A stretch of 64,000 bases of DNA from Erwinia piriflorinigrans CFBP 5888 (GTDB lineage: Bacteria > Pseudomonadota > Gammaproteobacteria > Enterobacterales > Enterobacteriaceae): positions 62,001 through 126,000 of the forward strand of contig NZ_CAHS01000014.1 of the NCBI RefSeq assembly GCF_001050515.1, in the 5' to 3' direction. The notes below the pieces were generated by a model. It saw only the letters and a list, made by a program, of their open reading frames with translations, ran no database searches and was not told the origin of the DNA. Numbering within the stretch: the stretch's first letter is position 1; every line of letters starts with the position of its first letter. The position numbers and the translations under genes were made by a program. Positions 8,481 to 18,416 of the stretch are shown here, piece by piece.

Positions 8481-8995
8481 CAGAATATCAATGGTTAACG
8501 GCACAGCAGGCGCAGGCCGAACTTCCGGCACTCTGTACGGTGCTTGATGGCTGTATTGCTGAAGGTGCCAGTATCGGCTTTATCCATCGCGATCCGGAGG
8601 TGTTGCATCACTTCTGGCAGGATGCGGTGCTTAGCCTGGCCTGTGGCGATAAGCAGCTGCTGGTGGCGCGCATCGCAGGAAGGATTGTGGCGACGGTGAT
8701 GCTGGTGCTGGCAATGCCGGCTAATGGGGCGCATCGCGGTGAAATTATTAAGCTGCTGGTGCATCCGGACGCACGGCGACGCGGCATTGCCCGCCAGCTA
8801 ATGTGCCAGGCCGAAGAGCGGGCATGGCAGGCCGGACGTAGCCTGCTGGTGCTGGATACGCGCAGCGGCGATATTGCCGAATCACTCTACCATCAGCTCG
8901 GCTGGCAGGTCGCCGGGCAGATCCCCGCCTATGCCCGGTCCACGGCAGGCGAATTGGATAGCACCACGGTGATGTATAAACAACGCAGCGGCTAA
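8477..8995 (+). CDS. GNAT-family N-acetyltransferase
   Basis: A 172-residue acetyl-CoA-dependent acyltransferase. The core A-motif is visible as IIKLLVHPDARRRGIARQLMCQAEERA (around 89-115), containing the Q/RxxGxG/A pyrophosphate loop, followed by LLVLDTRSGDIAESLYHQLGWQ (the motif B strand). Substrate cannot be read from sequence. It is translationally coupled to the XRE-cupin regulator. Confidence 0.85.
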   Translation: MTEYQWLTAQQAQAELPALCTVLDGCIAEGASIGFIHRDPEVLHHFWQDAVLSLACGDKQLLVARIAGRIVATVMLVLAMPANGAHRGEIIKLLVHPDARRRGIARQLMCQAEERAWQAGRSLLVLDTRSGDIAESLYHQLGWQVAGQIPAYARSTAGELDSTTVMYKQRSG

Positions 8996-9060
8996 CCGCT
9001 TTCGCTGCCAGCGCAAGAGTTTTTGCCAACGGGCGTTTGCAGGCTGACGGCGACGCCATA

Positions 9061-9076
9061 CTGTGTAAAAATACAG
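9061..9076 (+). promoter_or_regulatory. LexA (SOS) box of dinG
   Basis: CTGTGTAAAAATACAG fits the LexA consensus CTG-N10-CAG with an AT-rich centre. It sits 25 bases before the dinG ATG, as in E. coli, where dinG is a damage-inducible gene. The downstream ybiB would be induced with it. Confidence 0.85.
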
Positions 9077-9101
9077 CCTTGTTTAGCTGGAAGTGGTTGT
9101 C

Positions 9102-11264
9102 ATGGCGTTAACTGTCGCGTTAAAAACGCAGATTGCCGGGTGGTATAAAGCCCTGCAACAGCAAGTCCCCGATTTTATTCCGCGCGCCCCGCAGCGGCAG
9201 ATGATCGCCGAAGTGGCGAAAACGCTGGCGGGGGACGACGGCCGCCATCTGGCGATAGAAGCCCCTACCGGGGTGGGGAAGACCCTCTCATATCTGATCC
9301 CCGGCATTGCCGTGAGCCGTGCCGAGGAAAAACCGCTGGTGGTCAGTACCGCTAACGTGGCGTTGCAGGATCAGATCTTCAGCAAAGATCTGCCGCTGTT
9401 AAAAAAGATTATCCCTGAACTCAAGTTCACCGCCGCCTTTGGTCGTGGGCGCTACGTCTGCCCGCGCAACCTGTCGGCGCTGGCTGGCGACGATAAGCAG
9501 CAGGGCGATCTGCTGCTGTTTCTCGACGACGAGATGACCGCCAGTAAGGATGAGCGCGAGGTCTGTCGCGAACTGGAAAAATCCCTTAACCGCCATCAGT
9601 GGGACGGACTGCGCGATCACAGTGCGGACAATATTGAAGACTCTCTCTGGCAGCGCCTCAGTACCGATAAGGCCAACTGCCTGGGCAGTCACTGTCACTG
9701 GTTCCGTGAATGTCCGTTTTATATCGCGCGGCGTGAAATTGAACATGCCGACGTGGTGGTAGCAAACCACGCGCTGGTGATGGCGGCGCTGGAAACCGAA
9801 TCGGTGCTGCCGCCGCCGAAAGATCTGCTGTTAGTACTGGATGAAGGTCATCATCTGCCGGAGGTGGCGCGTGATGCGCTGGAGATGAGCGGGGACGTCA
9901 CGCCGGGCTGGAACGCGTTGCAGCTCGATCTGTTCTGCCGCCTGGTGGAGCAGTGCCTGGCGCAGTTCCGCCCGAAACGACCGCCGCCGCTCAGCCATCC
10001 TGACAAGCTGAAATCCCACTGTGAAGAGATGCGCGAGCAGTTGCAGATGCTCACGCAGATTTTCGCGTTGTATCTGCCGCCAGAGGGGCCGGAAGATGAA
10101 TTCCGCTTTGAGATGGGGCGCTTGTCCGAAGAGATAATGACCCTGTGCGCCCGGCTGTTTAAGCTCAGTGACGCACTGCGCGGGCTGGCAGAAGGGATGA
10201 TGAACGATTTAAGTGAAAAAACCGGCCAGTATGACGTGGTGCGCTTGCAGCGCACGTTGATCCAGATGAGCAGGGCGCTGGGTGCCTTTGAGGCCAGCAG
10301 CAAGCTGTGGCGGCTGGCGTCAATGGAGCAGGCGTCCGGTGCGCCGGTGTCGAAATGGATCACGCGTGAAATACGCGATGGCAACGCACATTACCTGTTG
10401 CACTGTGCCGGTATCCGCGTCAGCGAACAGCTGGAAAAACTGCTGTGGCGCAAAATCCCTCATGTGGTACTGACCTCGGCCACGCTGCGCTCGCTCAACA
10501 GTTTCCAGCGTCTACAGGAGATGTCCGGTCTTAGCGAAAAAGTCGGCGATCGTTTTGTGGCGCTGGATTCGCCGTTTAACCATGTTGTGCAGGGCAAGCT
10601 GGTTATCCCGCAGATGACGGTTGAGCCCATGCTCGCCAACGAGGTACAGCACCTGGCGGAAATGGCGCACTTCTTCCGCCAGCAGATCCGCCTGGCGGCG
10701 CATAAAGGCATCCTGGTGCTGTTTGCCAGCAATCGCGCCATGCAGCAGTTTCTCAGCTATCTGCCGGAACTGCGTCTGATGATGCTGGTGCAGGGGGATA
10801 AACCGCGCCCCGCGCTGGTGGCGCTGCACCGTAAACGCGTGGAGCAGGGCGAAACCAGCGTCCTGGTTGGCTTACAGTCCTTTGCCGAGGGGCTGGATCT
10901 GAAAGGTGAGCTGCTGTCGCAGGTGCATATTCATAAAATTGCCTTCCCGCCGGTGGACAGCCCGGTTATTTTGACTGAGGGAGAGTGGCTGAAAAGCCTG
11001 AAGCGCTATCCTTTTGAGGTGCAAAGTCTGCCCAGCGCCTCTTTTAATCTGATCCAGCAGGTCGGACGGCTGATCCGCAGCCACGACTGTTACGGCGAAA
11101 TCGTGATTTACGATCGTCGGCTGATTAACAAAAGCTATGGCGCGCGCCTGCTGGGGGCGCTGCCGGTATTTCCGATAGAGCAGCCGCCGATGCCGGAAGG
11201 CGAGCTGCCCAAAGCCGTTCCTGCCGCCGGGCATAAGAAACCTGCCGCACGGCGGCGACGTTAA
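9102..11264 (+). CDS. dinG: ATP-dependent 5'-3' DNA helicase DinG
   Basis: Iron-sulphur superfamily 2 helicase that unwinds R-loops, D-loops and forked DNA after damage or replication-transcription collision. The Walker A motif EAPTGVGKT is at 53-61, four Fe-S cysteines at 120, 193, 198 and 204, the DEGH Walker B box at 247-250, and the C-terminal QQVGRLIRS motif VI. The start at 9102 (MALTVALKTQ) is chosen because it matches the E. coli N-terminus; an ATG at 9093 is also in frame. The 720 residues compare with about 716. A lysine/arginine-rich tail ends the protein. Confidence 0.97.
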   Translation: MALTVALKTQIAGWYKALQQQVPDFIPRAPQRQMIAEVAKTLAGDDGRHLAIEAPTGVGKTLSYLIPGIAVSRAEEKPLVVSTANVALQDQIFSKDLPLLKKIIPELKFTAAFGRGRYVCPRNLSALAGDDKQQGDLLLFLDDEMTASKDEREVCRELEKSLNRHQWDGLRDHSADNIEDSLWQRLSTDKANCLGSHCHWFRECPFYIARREIEHADVVVANHALVMAALETESVLPPPKDLLLVLDEGHHLPEVARDALEMSGDVTPGWNALQLDLFCRLVEQCLAQFRPKRPPPLSHPDKLKSHCEEMREQLQMLTQIFALYLPPEGPEDEFRFEMGRLSEEIMTLCARLFKLSDALRGLAEGMMNDLSEKTGQYDVVRLQRTLIQMSRALGAFEASSKLWRLASMEQASGAPVSKWITREIRDGNAHYLLHCAGIRVSEQLEKLLWRKIPHVVLTSATLRSLNSFQRLQEMSGLSEKVGDRFVALDSPFNHVVQGKLVIPQMTVEPMLANEVQHLAEMAHFFRQQIRLAAHKGILVLFASNRAMQQFLSYLPELRLMMLVQGDKPRPALVALHRKRVEQGETSVLVGLQSFAEGLDLKGELLSQVHIHKIAFPPVDSPVILTEGEWLKSLKRYPFEVQSLPSASFNLIQQVGRLIRSHDCYGEIVIYDRRLINKSYGARLLGALPVFPIEQPPMPEGELPKAVPAAGHKKPAARRRR

Positions 11265-11287
11265 CCAAATTTAGCGAGCCGATAAGC

Positions 11288-12259
11288 ATGGAATACAACA
11301 AGATTATCAAAGAGATTGGCCGGGGTAAGAACCATGCCCGTGATATCGACGCCGACACGGCGTGTGCGCTCTATCGCCAGATGCTGGCCGCAGAGGTGCC
11401 GCCGCTGGAGCTGGGAGCGATACTGATAGCACTGCGTATTAAAGGTGAAGGTGAGCAGGAGATGCTCGGTTTTTACCGGGCGATGCAGGAGCTGATGCCG
11501 CGTCTGACGCCCCCCGCACAGCGCCCGATGCCGGTGGTGATCCCCAGCTATAACGGAGCGCGTAAGCAGGGCAATCTGACGCCGCTGCTGGCGCTGTTGC
11601 TGGCTGAACTCGGTTTCCCGGTCGTGGTGCACGGCGTTAGCGACGATGCCACGCGTATTACCAGTGAAGCGGTATTTGCCGCGCTCGGCGTTCCCGCCGT
11701 ACGTTCAGCCGCAGAAGCCCAGACGAAGCTGGATGCGGGCGAGCTGGTGTTTATGCCGGTGGGGGTGCTGTGTGCCCCGCTGGAGCAGCAGCTGGCGCTG
11801 CGCTGGCGCATGGGAGTGCGCAACAGTGCACATACCCTTGCCAAGCTGGCGACGCCGTTTGCCGAAGACGCCGCGCTGCGCCTCGCCAGCGTGTCGCACC
11901 CGGAATACATTCCGCGCATCGCCAAATTTTTCAGCGCCGTCGGCGGCCGTGGGCTGCTGCTCAACGGCACGGAGGGTGAGGTGTATGCCAATCCGCAACG
12001 CTGCCCGTCTATCAGCCTGATTGCCGGAGATGAGCCGCAGGTACTGACAGAGCGCCAGCCCGACCTGGTGACGGGCTCTGACCAGCTGCCGTCAGCGAAG
12101 GATGCGCTGACCACCGCCGCCTGGATCCGCCGCTGCCTGGATCGTCAGGTCGCCGTGCCGCAGTCGCTGCGACTGCAAATTGCCTGCTGCTATATGGCGA
12201 CCGGGCGCACGCCGGATCTCGATGCGGCACTGACGCAGATCGTTCAGGCAGGATATTAA
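11288..12259 (+). CDS. ybiB: YbiB, DNA-binding anthranilate phosphoribosyltransferase-like protein (TrpD2)
   Basis: A 323-residue glycosyltransferase family 3 fold protein that resembles TrpD but, in E. coli, binds nucleic acid rather than anthranilate. Shared blocks with E. coli YbiB include YNKIIKEIGRGKNHARD at the N-terminus, IPSYNGARKQ, RWRMGVRNSAHTLAKLATPF and GTEGEVYANPQRCP. It begins 23 bases after dinG and so belongs to the same LexA-controlled transcript, pointing to a DNA-damage role. Confidence 0.95.
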   Translation: MEYNKIIKEIGRGKNHARDIDADTACALYRQMLAAEVPPLELGAILIALRIKGEGEQEMLGFYRAMQELMPRLTPPAQRPMPVVIPSYNGARKQGNLTPLLALLLAELGFPVVVHGVSDDATRITSEAVFAALGVPAVRSAAEAQTKLDAGELVFMPVGVLCAPLEQQLALRWRMGVRNSAHTLAKLATPFAEDAALRLASVSHPEYIPRIAKFFSAVGGRGLLLNGTEGEVYANPQRCPSISLIAGDEPQVLTERQPDLVTGSDQLPSAKDALTTAAWIRRCLDRQVAVPQSLRLQIACCYMATGRTPDLDAALTQIVQAGY

Positions 12260-12299
12260 GTCATCTCCGCGCGGGCAGTCGTCTGGCCGCGCCGGGGAG

Positions 12300-13457
12300 T
12301 TACTGCTGCGTCAGCAGGCGCTCGACGAGCGCCGTCCACAGCGCGATGCCCGGAGCAATCAGCTCGTCGTTAAAATCATAATGGGCATTATGCAGCGGTG
12401 CGGAAGCGCTGGCACCGTCGGCTCCCAGCCAGAAATAAGCGCCCGGACAGGCTTCCAGCATGCAGGCAAAATCTTCCGATGCCATTGAGGGATTGATATT
12501 TTTGTGTACCCGTTCAGCCGGTAGCAGCGTCAGCGCACAGTCACGCACCCGGGCCGCCTGCAGCGCATTATTTACCGTCACCGGATAGCCGGTTTGATAG
12601 TCGATATGCCCGACAATGCCGAACGGGGCGGTAAAAGCGGTGACAAATTCGTCGATCATCTGGCGCACGCGAATGCGCACATCGGCCTGTAAACAGCGCA
12701 GGGTGCCGCGCAGCACCACCACTTCCGGAATAACGTTTATCGCCTCGCCGCCGTTGATTTGGGTAATACTGACCACCGCCGAGGCCAGCGGAGAAAGGCG
12801 GCGCGACGGAATGGTTTGCAGCGCCAGGATCAGCTGGGCCGCTGCCACCACCGGATCGGCACCGTTCTCCGGCATTGCCGCATGGCAACTGCGGCCGCGC
12901 AGCGTGATTTCGAATGAATCCAGCGAGGCCATCATCGCCCCGTCGTTGACCGCAACATCACCCACAGCCAGCCCGGGCCAGTTGTGCATGCCGTAAATGG
13001 CTTCCATCGGGAAGAGGGTAAACAGACCTTCTTCCACCATACGGCGTGCGCCACCGAGGTTTTCTTCTGCCGGTTGAAAAACAAAGTGCACGCTACCGCT
13101 AAAGCGGCGGGTGGCTGAGAGATGTTTGGCGGTAGCCAGCAGGATGGCGGTGTGTCCGTCATGGCCGCAGGCATGCATTACGCCAGGTCGGGTGGAGCGG
13201 TGATCGACGTTTCCGAGTTCGGTGATCGGTAAGGCATCCATATCTGCGCGCAGCCCAATCGCCGGGCCGGGGCCGTTTTCCAGCGTGGCGACCACTCCGG
13301 TGCCTGCCAGCCCGCGATGTACCTGCAACCCCAGCGCCGTCAGCTGTTCCGCCACCATGTGTGCCGTCTGATGCTCCTGATAACCGAGTTCCGGGCAGGC
13401 GTGCAGCTTTCTGCGCCAGGCGGTAGCTTCAGCGATAAGCGAAAGGGGGATGGTCAT
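12300..13457 (-). CDS. M20-family amidohydrolase (hippurate/N-acyl-amino-acid hydrolase type)
   Basis: A 385-residue zinc-dependent amidohydrolase cleaving an N-acyl or amide bond in the cytosol. Metal and catalytic motifs are MHACGHDGHTA (around 95-105), PAEENLGGARRM (around 132-143) with the catalytic Glu pair, and HNWPG and CHAAMPENGADP further on. Acyl-amino acids are the usual substrates. It lies next to hutU but has its own promoter gap, so a link to histidine catabolism is only suggestive. Confidence 0.85.
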   Translation of the reverse strand: MTIPLSLIAEATAWRRKLHACPELGYQEHQTAHMVAEQLTALGLQVHRGLAGTGVVATLENGPGPAIGLRADMDALPITELGNVDHRSTRPGVMHACGHDGHTAILLATAKHLSATRRFSGSVHFVFQPAEENLGGARRMVEEGLFTLFPMEAIYGMHNWPGLAVGDVAVNDGAMMASLDSFEITLRGRSCHAAMPENGADPVVAAAQLILALQTIPSRRLSPLASAVVSITQINGGEAINVIPEVVVLRGTLRCLQADVRIRVRQMIDEFVTAFTAPFGIVGHIDYQTGYPVTVNNALQAARVRDCALTLLPAERVHKNINPSMASEDFACMLEACPGAYFWLGADGASASAPLHNAHYDFNDELIAPGIALWTALVERLLTQQ

Positions 13458-13549
13458 AGGGGAATTCTCCTGTACAGAGTGGGCTATCCGCTAGCGTACA
13501 GAAACTAAGTTAGCACAAATTAGTGTTGAGAGGGCGGTCGTGGCAGGAG

Positions 13550-13574
13550 GGGCCTGCCGTTTGCAGGCAGGCCC
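13550..13574. terminator. Terminator-like hairpin between the amidohydrolase gene and hutU
   Basis: GGGCCTGCC at 13550-13558 pairs perfectly with GGCAGGCCC at 13566-13574 across a 7-base loop. It stands 10 bases past the hutU stop on the minus strand. No long U-run follows, so it may slow or stabilise the hutHU mRNA end rather than be a classical intrinsic terminator. Confidence 0.5.
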
Positions 13575-13583
13575 GTAAAAGGT

Positions 13584-15269
13584 TTATGAGATCATCGGCA
13601 GATTAAGCTGGTGTTCACGGGCGCAGGCTTTGGCCTGTTCGTAACCCGCATCGGCATGGCGCATCACGCCGGTTGCCGGATCGTTCCACAGCACGCGGGC
13701 AATACGCCGGTCGGCTTCCTCACTCCCGTCACAGACTATCACCACGCCAGAGTGCTGAGAGAAGCCCATCCCCACGCCGCCACCGTGATGCAGACTGACC
13801 CAGGTGGCTCCGCCAGCGGTATTCAGCAGGGCGTTCAGCAGCGGCCAATCGGAAACGGCATCGGAACCATCCATCATCGCTTCGGTTTCACGGTTTGGCG
13901 ATGCCACCGATCCACAGTCAAGATGGTCGCGACCGATCACCACGGGCGCTTTCAGCTCGCCGTTGCGCACCATCTCATTGAAGGCCAGACCGGCAAGATG
14001 GCGCTCACCCAGCCCAAGCCAGCAGATGCGCGCCGGTAATCCCTGGAAGGCGATGCGCTCCTGGGCCATATCCAGCCAGCGGTGCAGGTTCTGGTGCTGC
14101 GGAAACAGCTCTTTCAGCTTGGCATCGGTTTTATAGATATCTTCCGGGTCACCGGAGAGCGCGACCCAGCGGAACGGCCCTTTACCTTCACAAAACAGCG
14201 GACGGATATAGGCGGGGACGAAGCCTGGGAAATCAAAGGCGTTTTTCACGCCTTCATCCAGCGCCACCTGACGGATATTGTTGCCATAGTCCACGGTAGG
14301 AATGCCCATATGGCAGAAGTCGAGCATCGCCTGTACGTGAACGGCCATCGAGGCACGAGCGGCTTTTTCCACCGCTTTGGCATTGGTTTTACGCTCTGAC
14401 TCCCAGCGGGCCACATCCCAACCGGCGGGCAGATAGCCGTTGATCGGGTCGTGCGCAGAGGTTTGATCGGTAACGATATCTGGCCTGATCCCTCCCGCTT
14501 TGGCGCGTTGCACCAGTTCAGGTAGGATCTCTGCGGCGTTGCCCAGCAGACCGACGGAAATGGCCCGCTTTTCATCATTGGCTTTGGCAATCAGCGCCAG
14601 TGCCTCGTCAATCGAGAAGGCTTTATGATCCAGATAGCGGGTGCGCAGGCGGAAATCAATACGTGATTCCTGACACTCAATAGCCAGCACCGATGCGCCT
14701 GCCAGCACGCCCGCCAGCGGCTGTGCGCCGCCCATGCCGCCCAGCCCCGCCGTCAGGATCCAGCGGCCCGCGAGGCTGCCGTTATAATGTTGGCGGCCCG
14801 CTTCAGCAAAGGTTTCAAAGGTGCCTTGCACAATGCCCTGCGCGCCAATGTAGATCCAGGAGCCGGCGGTCATCTGCCCATACATCATCAGGCCCGCTTT
14901 ATCCAGCTGGTGGAAGTGGTCCCATGTCGCCCAGTGGGGGACCAGGTTGGAGTTGGCGATCAGCACGCGTGGGGCATCTGCATGCGTGCGGAACACCCCA
15001 ACCGGCTTACCGGACTGTACCAGCAGGGTTTCTTCCGGCTGTAGCGCCTGTAGCGATCGCAGGATCTGCTCAAAGCACTCCCAGTTACGCGCCGCTTTAC
15101 CGATGCCGCCATAGACCACCAGGTCTTCGGGCCGCTCGGCAACGTCTGGATCAAGGTTATTCTGGATCATGCGCCAGGCCGCCTCTATCAGCCAGTTGGC
15201 ACAGTGCAGCTGGTTGCCGTGTGGGGCGCGAATGGTACGGGCAACGGCATGGTTCAGGGATTCAGTCAT
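13584..15269 (-). CDS. hutU: Urocanate hydratase
   Basis: Converts urocanate to imidazolonepropionate, second step of histidine degradation, using tightly bound NAD+ as an electrophile. The 561 residues are the normal length. Family blocks include [35 protein letters not shown] (NAD site), [21 protein letters not shown] and the C-terminal [15 protein letters not shown]. It follows hutH by 18 bases on the minus strand and is co-transcribed from the HutC-controlled promoter upstream of hutH. Confidence 0.97.
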   Translation of the reverse strand: MTESLNHAVARTIRAPHGNQLHCANWLIEAAWRMIQNNLDPDVAERPEDLVVYGGIGKAARNWECFEQILRSLQALQPEETLLVQSGKPVGVFRTHADAPRVLIANSNLVPHWATWDHFHQLDKAGLMMYGQMTAGSWIYIGAQGIVQGTFETFAEAGRQHYNGSLAGRWILTAGLGGMGGAQPLAGVLAGASVLAIECQESRIDFRLRTRYLDHKAFSIDEALALIAKANDEKRAISVGLLGNAAEILPELVQRAKAGGIRPDIVTDQTSAHDPINGYLPAGWDVARWESERKTNAKAVEKAARASMAVHVQAMLDFCHMGIPTVDYGNNIRQVALDEGVKNAFDFPGFVPAYIRPLFCEGKGPFRWVALSGDPEDIYKTDAKLKELFPQHQNLHRWLDMAQERIAFQGLPARICWLGLGERHLAGLAFNEMVRNGELKAPVVIGRDHLDCGSVASPNRETEAMMDGSDAVSDWPLLNALLNTAGGATWVSLHHGGGVGMGFSQHSGVVIVCDGSEEADRRIARVLWNDPATGVMRHADAGYEQAKACAREHQLNLPMIS

Positions 15270-15287
15270 GGTTTATTCCTTTTTAAA

Positions 15288-16838
15288 TCAAAATTTAACA
15301 GCGCGTGAAGGTTGCAGGGCGGCGACCGCTTCCGGCCAGCAGTCGGCGCTGGCCCACTGGCGCATCTGTTCGATATCCGGTGCCATCAGGCGATCTTTTT
15401 CCAAAAATGCGACCCGTTCACGCAGGGCTATCATGACCTTTTCCAGCTGCGGTGAGCTGGTAAGCGGAAGATGAAAATCAATGCCCTGAGCAGCGGCCAT
15501 CGCCTCAATACCCACCACGGCGGCGCTGTTAAAGCACATTGCGCCGAGGCGACGCGCGGCATAGGTCGCCATTGATACGTGGTCTTCCTGGTTCGCGGAG
15601 GTCGGCAGGCTGTCAACGCTGCCCGGATGAGCGAGAGATTTGTTTTCAGAGGCCAGCGCTGCAGCGGTGACTTGAGCGATCATAAAGCCGGAATTTACTC
15701 CGCCATCATTGACCAGGAACGGCGGCAGGCCGGAGAGGCTACTATCCAGCAGCAGCGCCATACGGCGTTCTGAGATTGCGCCAATTTCGGCCACCGCCAG
15801 CGCAATAATATCGGCGGCAAACGCCACCGGCTCGGCGTGAAAGTTACCGCCGGAAATCACCTCGCCGCTATCGGTGAACACCAGCGGGTTGTCGGAGGCG
15901 GCGTTGGCCTCAATTTGCAGTACCCGCGCCGCATGATTGAGGTTATCAAGGCAGGCCCCCATCACCTGGGGTACGCAGCGAATCGAGTAGGGATCCTGAA
16001 CACGTCCACAGTTAACGTGGGAAGCCAGGATGTTGCTGCCCTCCAGCAGCGTAGCAACCGCCGCCGCCACGGCAATTTGCCCCGGCTGACCGCGTGCGGC
16101 ATGGATACGACTGTCGAAAGGTTTCACCGAGCCTTTAATCGCTTCCAGCGACAGGGCGCCTGCCACCAGTCCGGCGGCGAAAACATTCTCGCCCTCAAAC
16201 AGGCCGCGTAATGCCAACGCCGTGGATACCTGGGTGCCGTTCAGCAATGCCAGGCCCTCTTTGGGGCCGAGAACAAACGGTTGCAGTCCAGCCAGGGCTA
16301 AACCTTGCGTAGCAGGCAGCCGTTTACCCGCCACGCGCACATCGCCTTCGCCCAGCAGCATCAGCGACAGATGAGCCAGCGGTGCCAGATCCCCCGAGGC
16401 ACCGACCGAACCTTTTTCCGGGATGCAGGGCATAACCCCGGCGTTAAACAGTGCGATAAGGGCGTCAACCAGCTCGATGCGGATGCCGGAGTGACCGCGC
16501 GCCAGGCTAATCACTTTGGTTGCCACGATCAGCCGCACCACGTCGTCCGGCAGCAATTCGCCCAGTCCAACGCTGTGAGACAGCACGAGGTTGCGTTGCA
16601 GTTCAGCAAGACGCTCGGCGGGAATGGTGGTCTGGGCCAGTTTGCCAAACCCGGTGTTAATCCCGTAGGTCACTTTGCCCGAACGGACGATATCCGTAAC
16701 CGTAGCATGTGCCTGCTCAATAAGATGGCGTGAGGCGGCGTCCAGCGCCAGTGTGACCCCGCCGCGATAAATGGATTTGAGGGTGGCGAGATCCACTTTG
16801 CCCGGGGTCAGCAGGCAGTGATGCGCGGTTAGTGACAT
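15288..16838 (-). CDS. hutH: Histidine ammonia-lyase
   Basis: Deaminates L-histidine to trans-urocanate, the committed step. The MIO electrophile forms from Ala147-Ser148-Gly149 in [26 protein letters not shown] (57-65) supplies the active-site tyrosine, and the conserved QEDHVSM is present near the C-terminus. The 516 residues match the family. The promoter side carries a TGTATAGACA HutC-like box 10 bases from the ATG and two more about 70 bases away. Confidence 0.97.
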   Translation of the reverse strand: MSLTAHHCLLTPGKVDLATLKSIYRGGVTLALDAASRHLIEQAHATVTDIVRSGKVTYGINTGFGKLAQTTIPAERLAELQRNLVLSHSVGLGELLPDDVVRLIVATKVISLARGHSGIRIELVDALIALFNAGVMPCIPEKGSVGASGDLAPLAHLSLMLLGEGDVRVAGKRLPATQGLALAGLQPFVLGPKEGLALLNGTQVSTALALRGLFEGENVFAAGLVAGALSLEAIKGSVKPFDSRIHAARGQPGQIAVAAAVATLLEGSNILASHVNCGRVQDPYSIRCVPQVMGACLDNLNHAARVLQIEANAASDNPLVFTDSGEVISGGNFHAEPVAFAADIIALAVAEIGAISERRMALLLDSSLSGLPPFLVNDGGVNSGFMIAQVTAAALASENKSLAHPGSVDSLPTSANQEDHVSMATYAARRLGAMCFNSAAVVGIEAMAAAQGIDFHLPLTSSPQLEKVMIALRERVAFLEKDRLMAPDIEQMRQWASADCWPEAVAALQPSRAVKF

Positions 16839-16847
16839 GTTTACTCC

Positions 16848-16857
16848 TGTATAGACA
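16848..16857. promoter_or_regulatory. HutC operator-like box 1 (hutH proximal)
   Basis: TGTATAGACA is the inverse of the TGTCTATACA element repeated in this gap. It overlaps the expected ribosome-binding/leader region of hutHU, a position where HutC binding would block transcription. Confidence 0.6.
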
Positions 16858-16906
16858 AGTGTGTTTGCAGTGACTCTTGTTTGAATAACTTCGAGTGAAT
16901 CACATC

Positions 16907-16926
16907 TGTATAGTCTTGTCTATACA
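16907..16926. promoter_or_regulatory. HutC operator-like tandem boxes 2 and 3
   Basis: TGTATAGTCT (16907-16916) and TGTCTATACA (16917-16926) abut and are inversely related, forming one extended palindrome. They lie centrally between hutH and hutC. GntR/HutC regulators bind TGT-N4-ACA type palindromes; in Pseudomonas the ligand urocanate releases HutC. Site function here is inferred from repetition and placement. Confidence 0.65.
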
Positions 16927-17052
16927 ACTAGCAAGGGTTGTGCCAGCTCTGTCACAAAATTCCAGGACAAGGATGGCGCAGGAGTCAACACATTCGCCGT
17001 TGGCGGGCTGCACTTTTAGGGTTCACCGTGCTACAAAGGGGTGCAACCCACA

Positions 17053-17062
17053 TGTCTATACA
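17053..17062. promoter_or_regulatory. HutC operator-like box 4 (hutC promoter)
   Basis: An exact second copy of TGTCTATACA, 53 bases before the hutC ATG, suggesting autorepression of hutC. Confidence 0.6.
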
Positions 17063-17114
17063 TATCGGATATTAGCCAGTAAACTGCATCCATTACGACA
17101 ACAAGGAATTCGTT

Positions 17115-17870
17115 ATGGTTCGCCAGACCGCCATTTCTCAACTTTCAGCAGCCATGAGCGATCGACCTGCTCCGATTTATCAACGCGTGAAAGAGGCCAT
17201 TGTCAGTCAGATTAGCGAAGGGGTATGGCAGCCCAATCAGCGCGTACCGTCAGAAAGCGAGCTGGTGAACGAGCTTGGCGTCAGCCGCATGACGATTAAC
17301 CGTGCGCTGCGCGAACTGACCAGTGAAGGCTATCTGATGCGTATGCAGGGGGTGGGCACCTTCGTTGCACAGATGAAAGGCTACACCGCCATGTTGGAAG
17401 TCCACAATATTGCTGAAGAGATCGCCGAGCGCGGTCATCGCCACAGCTGTAAAATATTGACGCTGGGAGAAAGTAAAGCCAGCCCGGAGAAGGCGGCCAT
17501 GCTGGGTTTAAGCACCGGGCAGACGATATTTCACTCGCTGATGGTGCACTTTGAGAATGAACTGCCGGTGCAGCTGGAGGATCGGCTGGTTAACCCGCAA
17601 ATCGCACCCGATTATCTGCAACAGGATTACCACAGCCTGACGCCCTACACCTATCTGATGCAGGTCGCGCCGTTGACGGCGGGGGAGCATATCGTCGAAG
17701 CGGTGCTACCGGACGCCAGCCAGTGCCAGCATCTGGCGATTGCGGCGCAGGATCCCTGTCTGTTAATCCGCCGCCAGACCTGGAGTGACAGCAAAATCGT
17801 GACCTATGCCCGCCTGCTGTATCCCGGTTCACGTTATCAGCTGCTGGGGCGCTTCAAAGGGCACGGCTGA
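17115..17870 (+). CDS. hutC: Histidine utilisation repressor (GntR/HutC family)
   Basis: A 251-residue repressor of the hut genes whose inducer in characterised relatives is urocanate. Residues about 17-85 are the winged helix (YQRVKEAIVSQISEGVWQPN, QRVPSESELVNELGVSRMTI). Residues about 105-245 are the UTRA effector domain (EIAERGHRHSCKILTLGES, HSLMVHFENELPVQLEDRLV). AAGGA lies upstream of the ATG. It is divergent from hutHU and convergent with hutD, only 3 bases separating the two stop codons. Confidence 0.95.
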   Translation: MVRQTAISQLSAAMSDRPAPIYQRVKEAIVSQISEGVWQPNQRVPSESELVNELGVSRMTINRALRELTSEGYLMRMQGVGTFVAQMKGYTAMLEVHNIAEEIAERGHRHSCKILTLGESKASPEKAAMLGLSTGQTIFHSLMVHFENELPVQLEDRLVNPQIAPDYLQQDYHSLTPYTYLMQVAPLTAGEHIVEAVLPDASQCQHLAIAAQDPCLLIRRQTWSDSKIVTYARLLYPGSRYQLLGRFKGHG

Positions 17871-17873
17871 TGT

Positions 17874-18416
17874 TTAGCGCGGCACGATCGTTGCCCATAA
17901 CAGCTGCGCATCTGTGGAGAGCGGAACAAAGGTTTCCGCACCCTGCTGCCACCATGCCCCCTGACCAACCGACAGCCGGGTTTCCCCATGCTGCCAGCGC
18001 CCTGAAATGACATAGACCACGCCGCTGACTGACGCGGGCGTCAGAGGCTGGTGGCTGATACCTGCCTGCGCCCGAAATCGGTCGCGCCGCACCATAATAT
18101 TAAAATCGCTGCTGCTGTGACCGATAATACGCGCGGTGATGCTCTCTTCCCCGGCAAAGGCAAAAGGCTGATTCAGCGCCAGTCGTTGGTAGAGCTTGTC
18201 CTGGCAGTAGAGCGTTACCCCGCCGCTTAGCACAGTGATGAGGCGATCAACGCCCGGAAATAGCGAAAAATCGCCATCGGCGGCGATGGTGGCAATACTG
18301 ATGCGCCAGTCAAAATCCTCCACGCCGGGGGGAGAGCTGATAATTTCCCGCGTCTCACCTCCACCGTTACGCCAGCGGCTGACCGGCAGAGTGCGGCTGT
18401 CATAGGGATGGATCAT
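17874..18416 (-). CDS. hutD: HutD/Ves family cupin-like protein
   Basis: A 180-residue HutD-family protein thought to limit hut expression or bind formylglutamate in Pseudomonas; related to E. coli Ves. Family blocks are SRWRNGGGETREI near the N-terminus, DFDWRISIATI and FSLFPGVDR. Its start overlaps the hutF stop by 4 bases, so the pair is a unit transcribed from the hutF promoter. Confidence 0.9.
   Translation of the reverse strand: MIHPYDSRTLPVSRWRNGGGETREIISSPPGVEDFDWRISIATIAADGDFSLFPGVDRLITVLSGGVTLYCQDKLYQRLALNQPFAFAGEESITARIIGHSSSDFNIMVRRDRFRAQAGISHQPLTPASVSGVVYVISGRWQHGETRLSVGQGAWWQQGAETFVPLSTDAQLLWATIVPR

Noticed and set aside
11548-12114. 188-residue frame antisense to ybiB
   Set aside because: Ser/Ala/Arg-rich composition typical of a high-GC shadow; ybiB on the other strand is conserved.
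14693-15286. 197-residue frame antisense to hutU
   Set aside because: Pro/Gly/Arg-rich, no recognisable domain; lies entirely within hutU.
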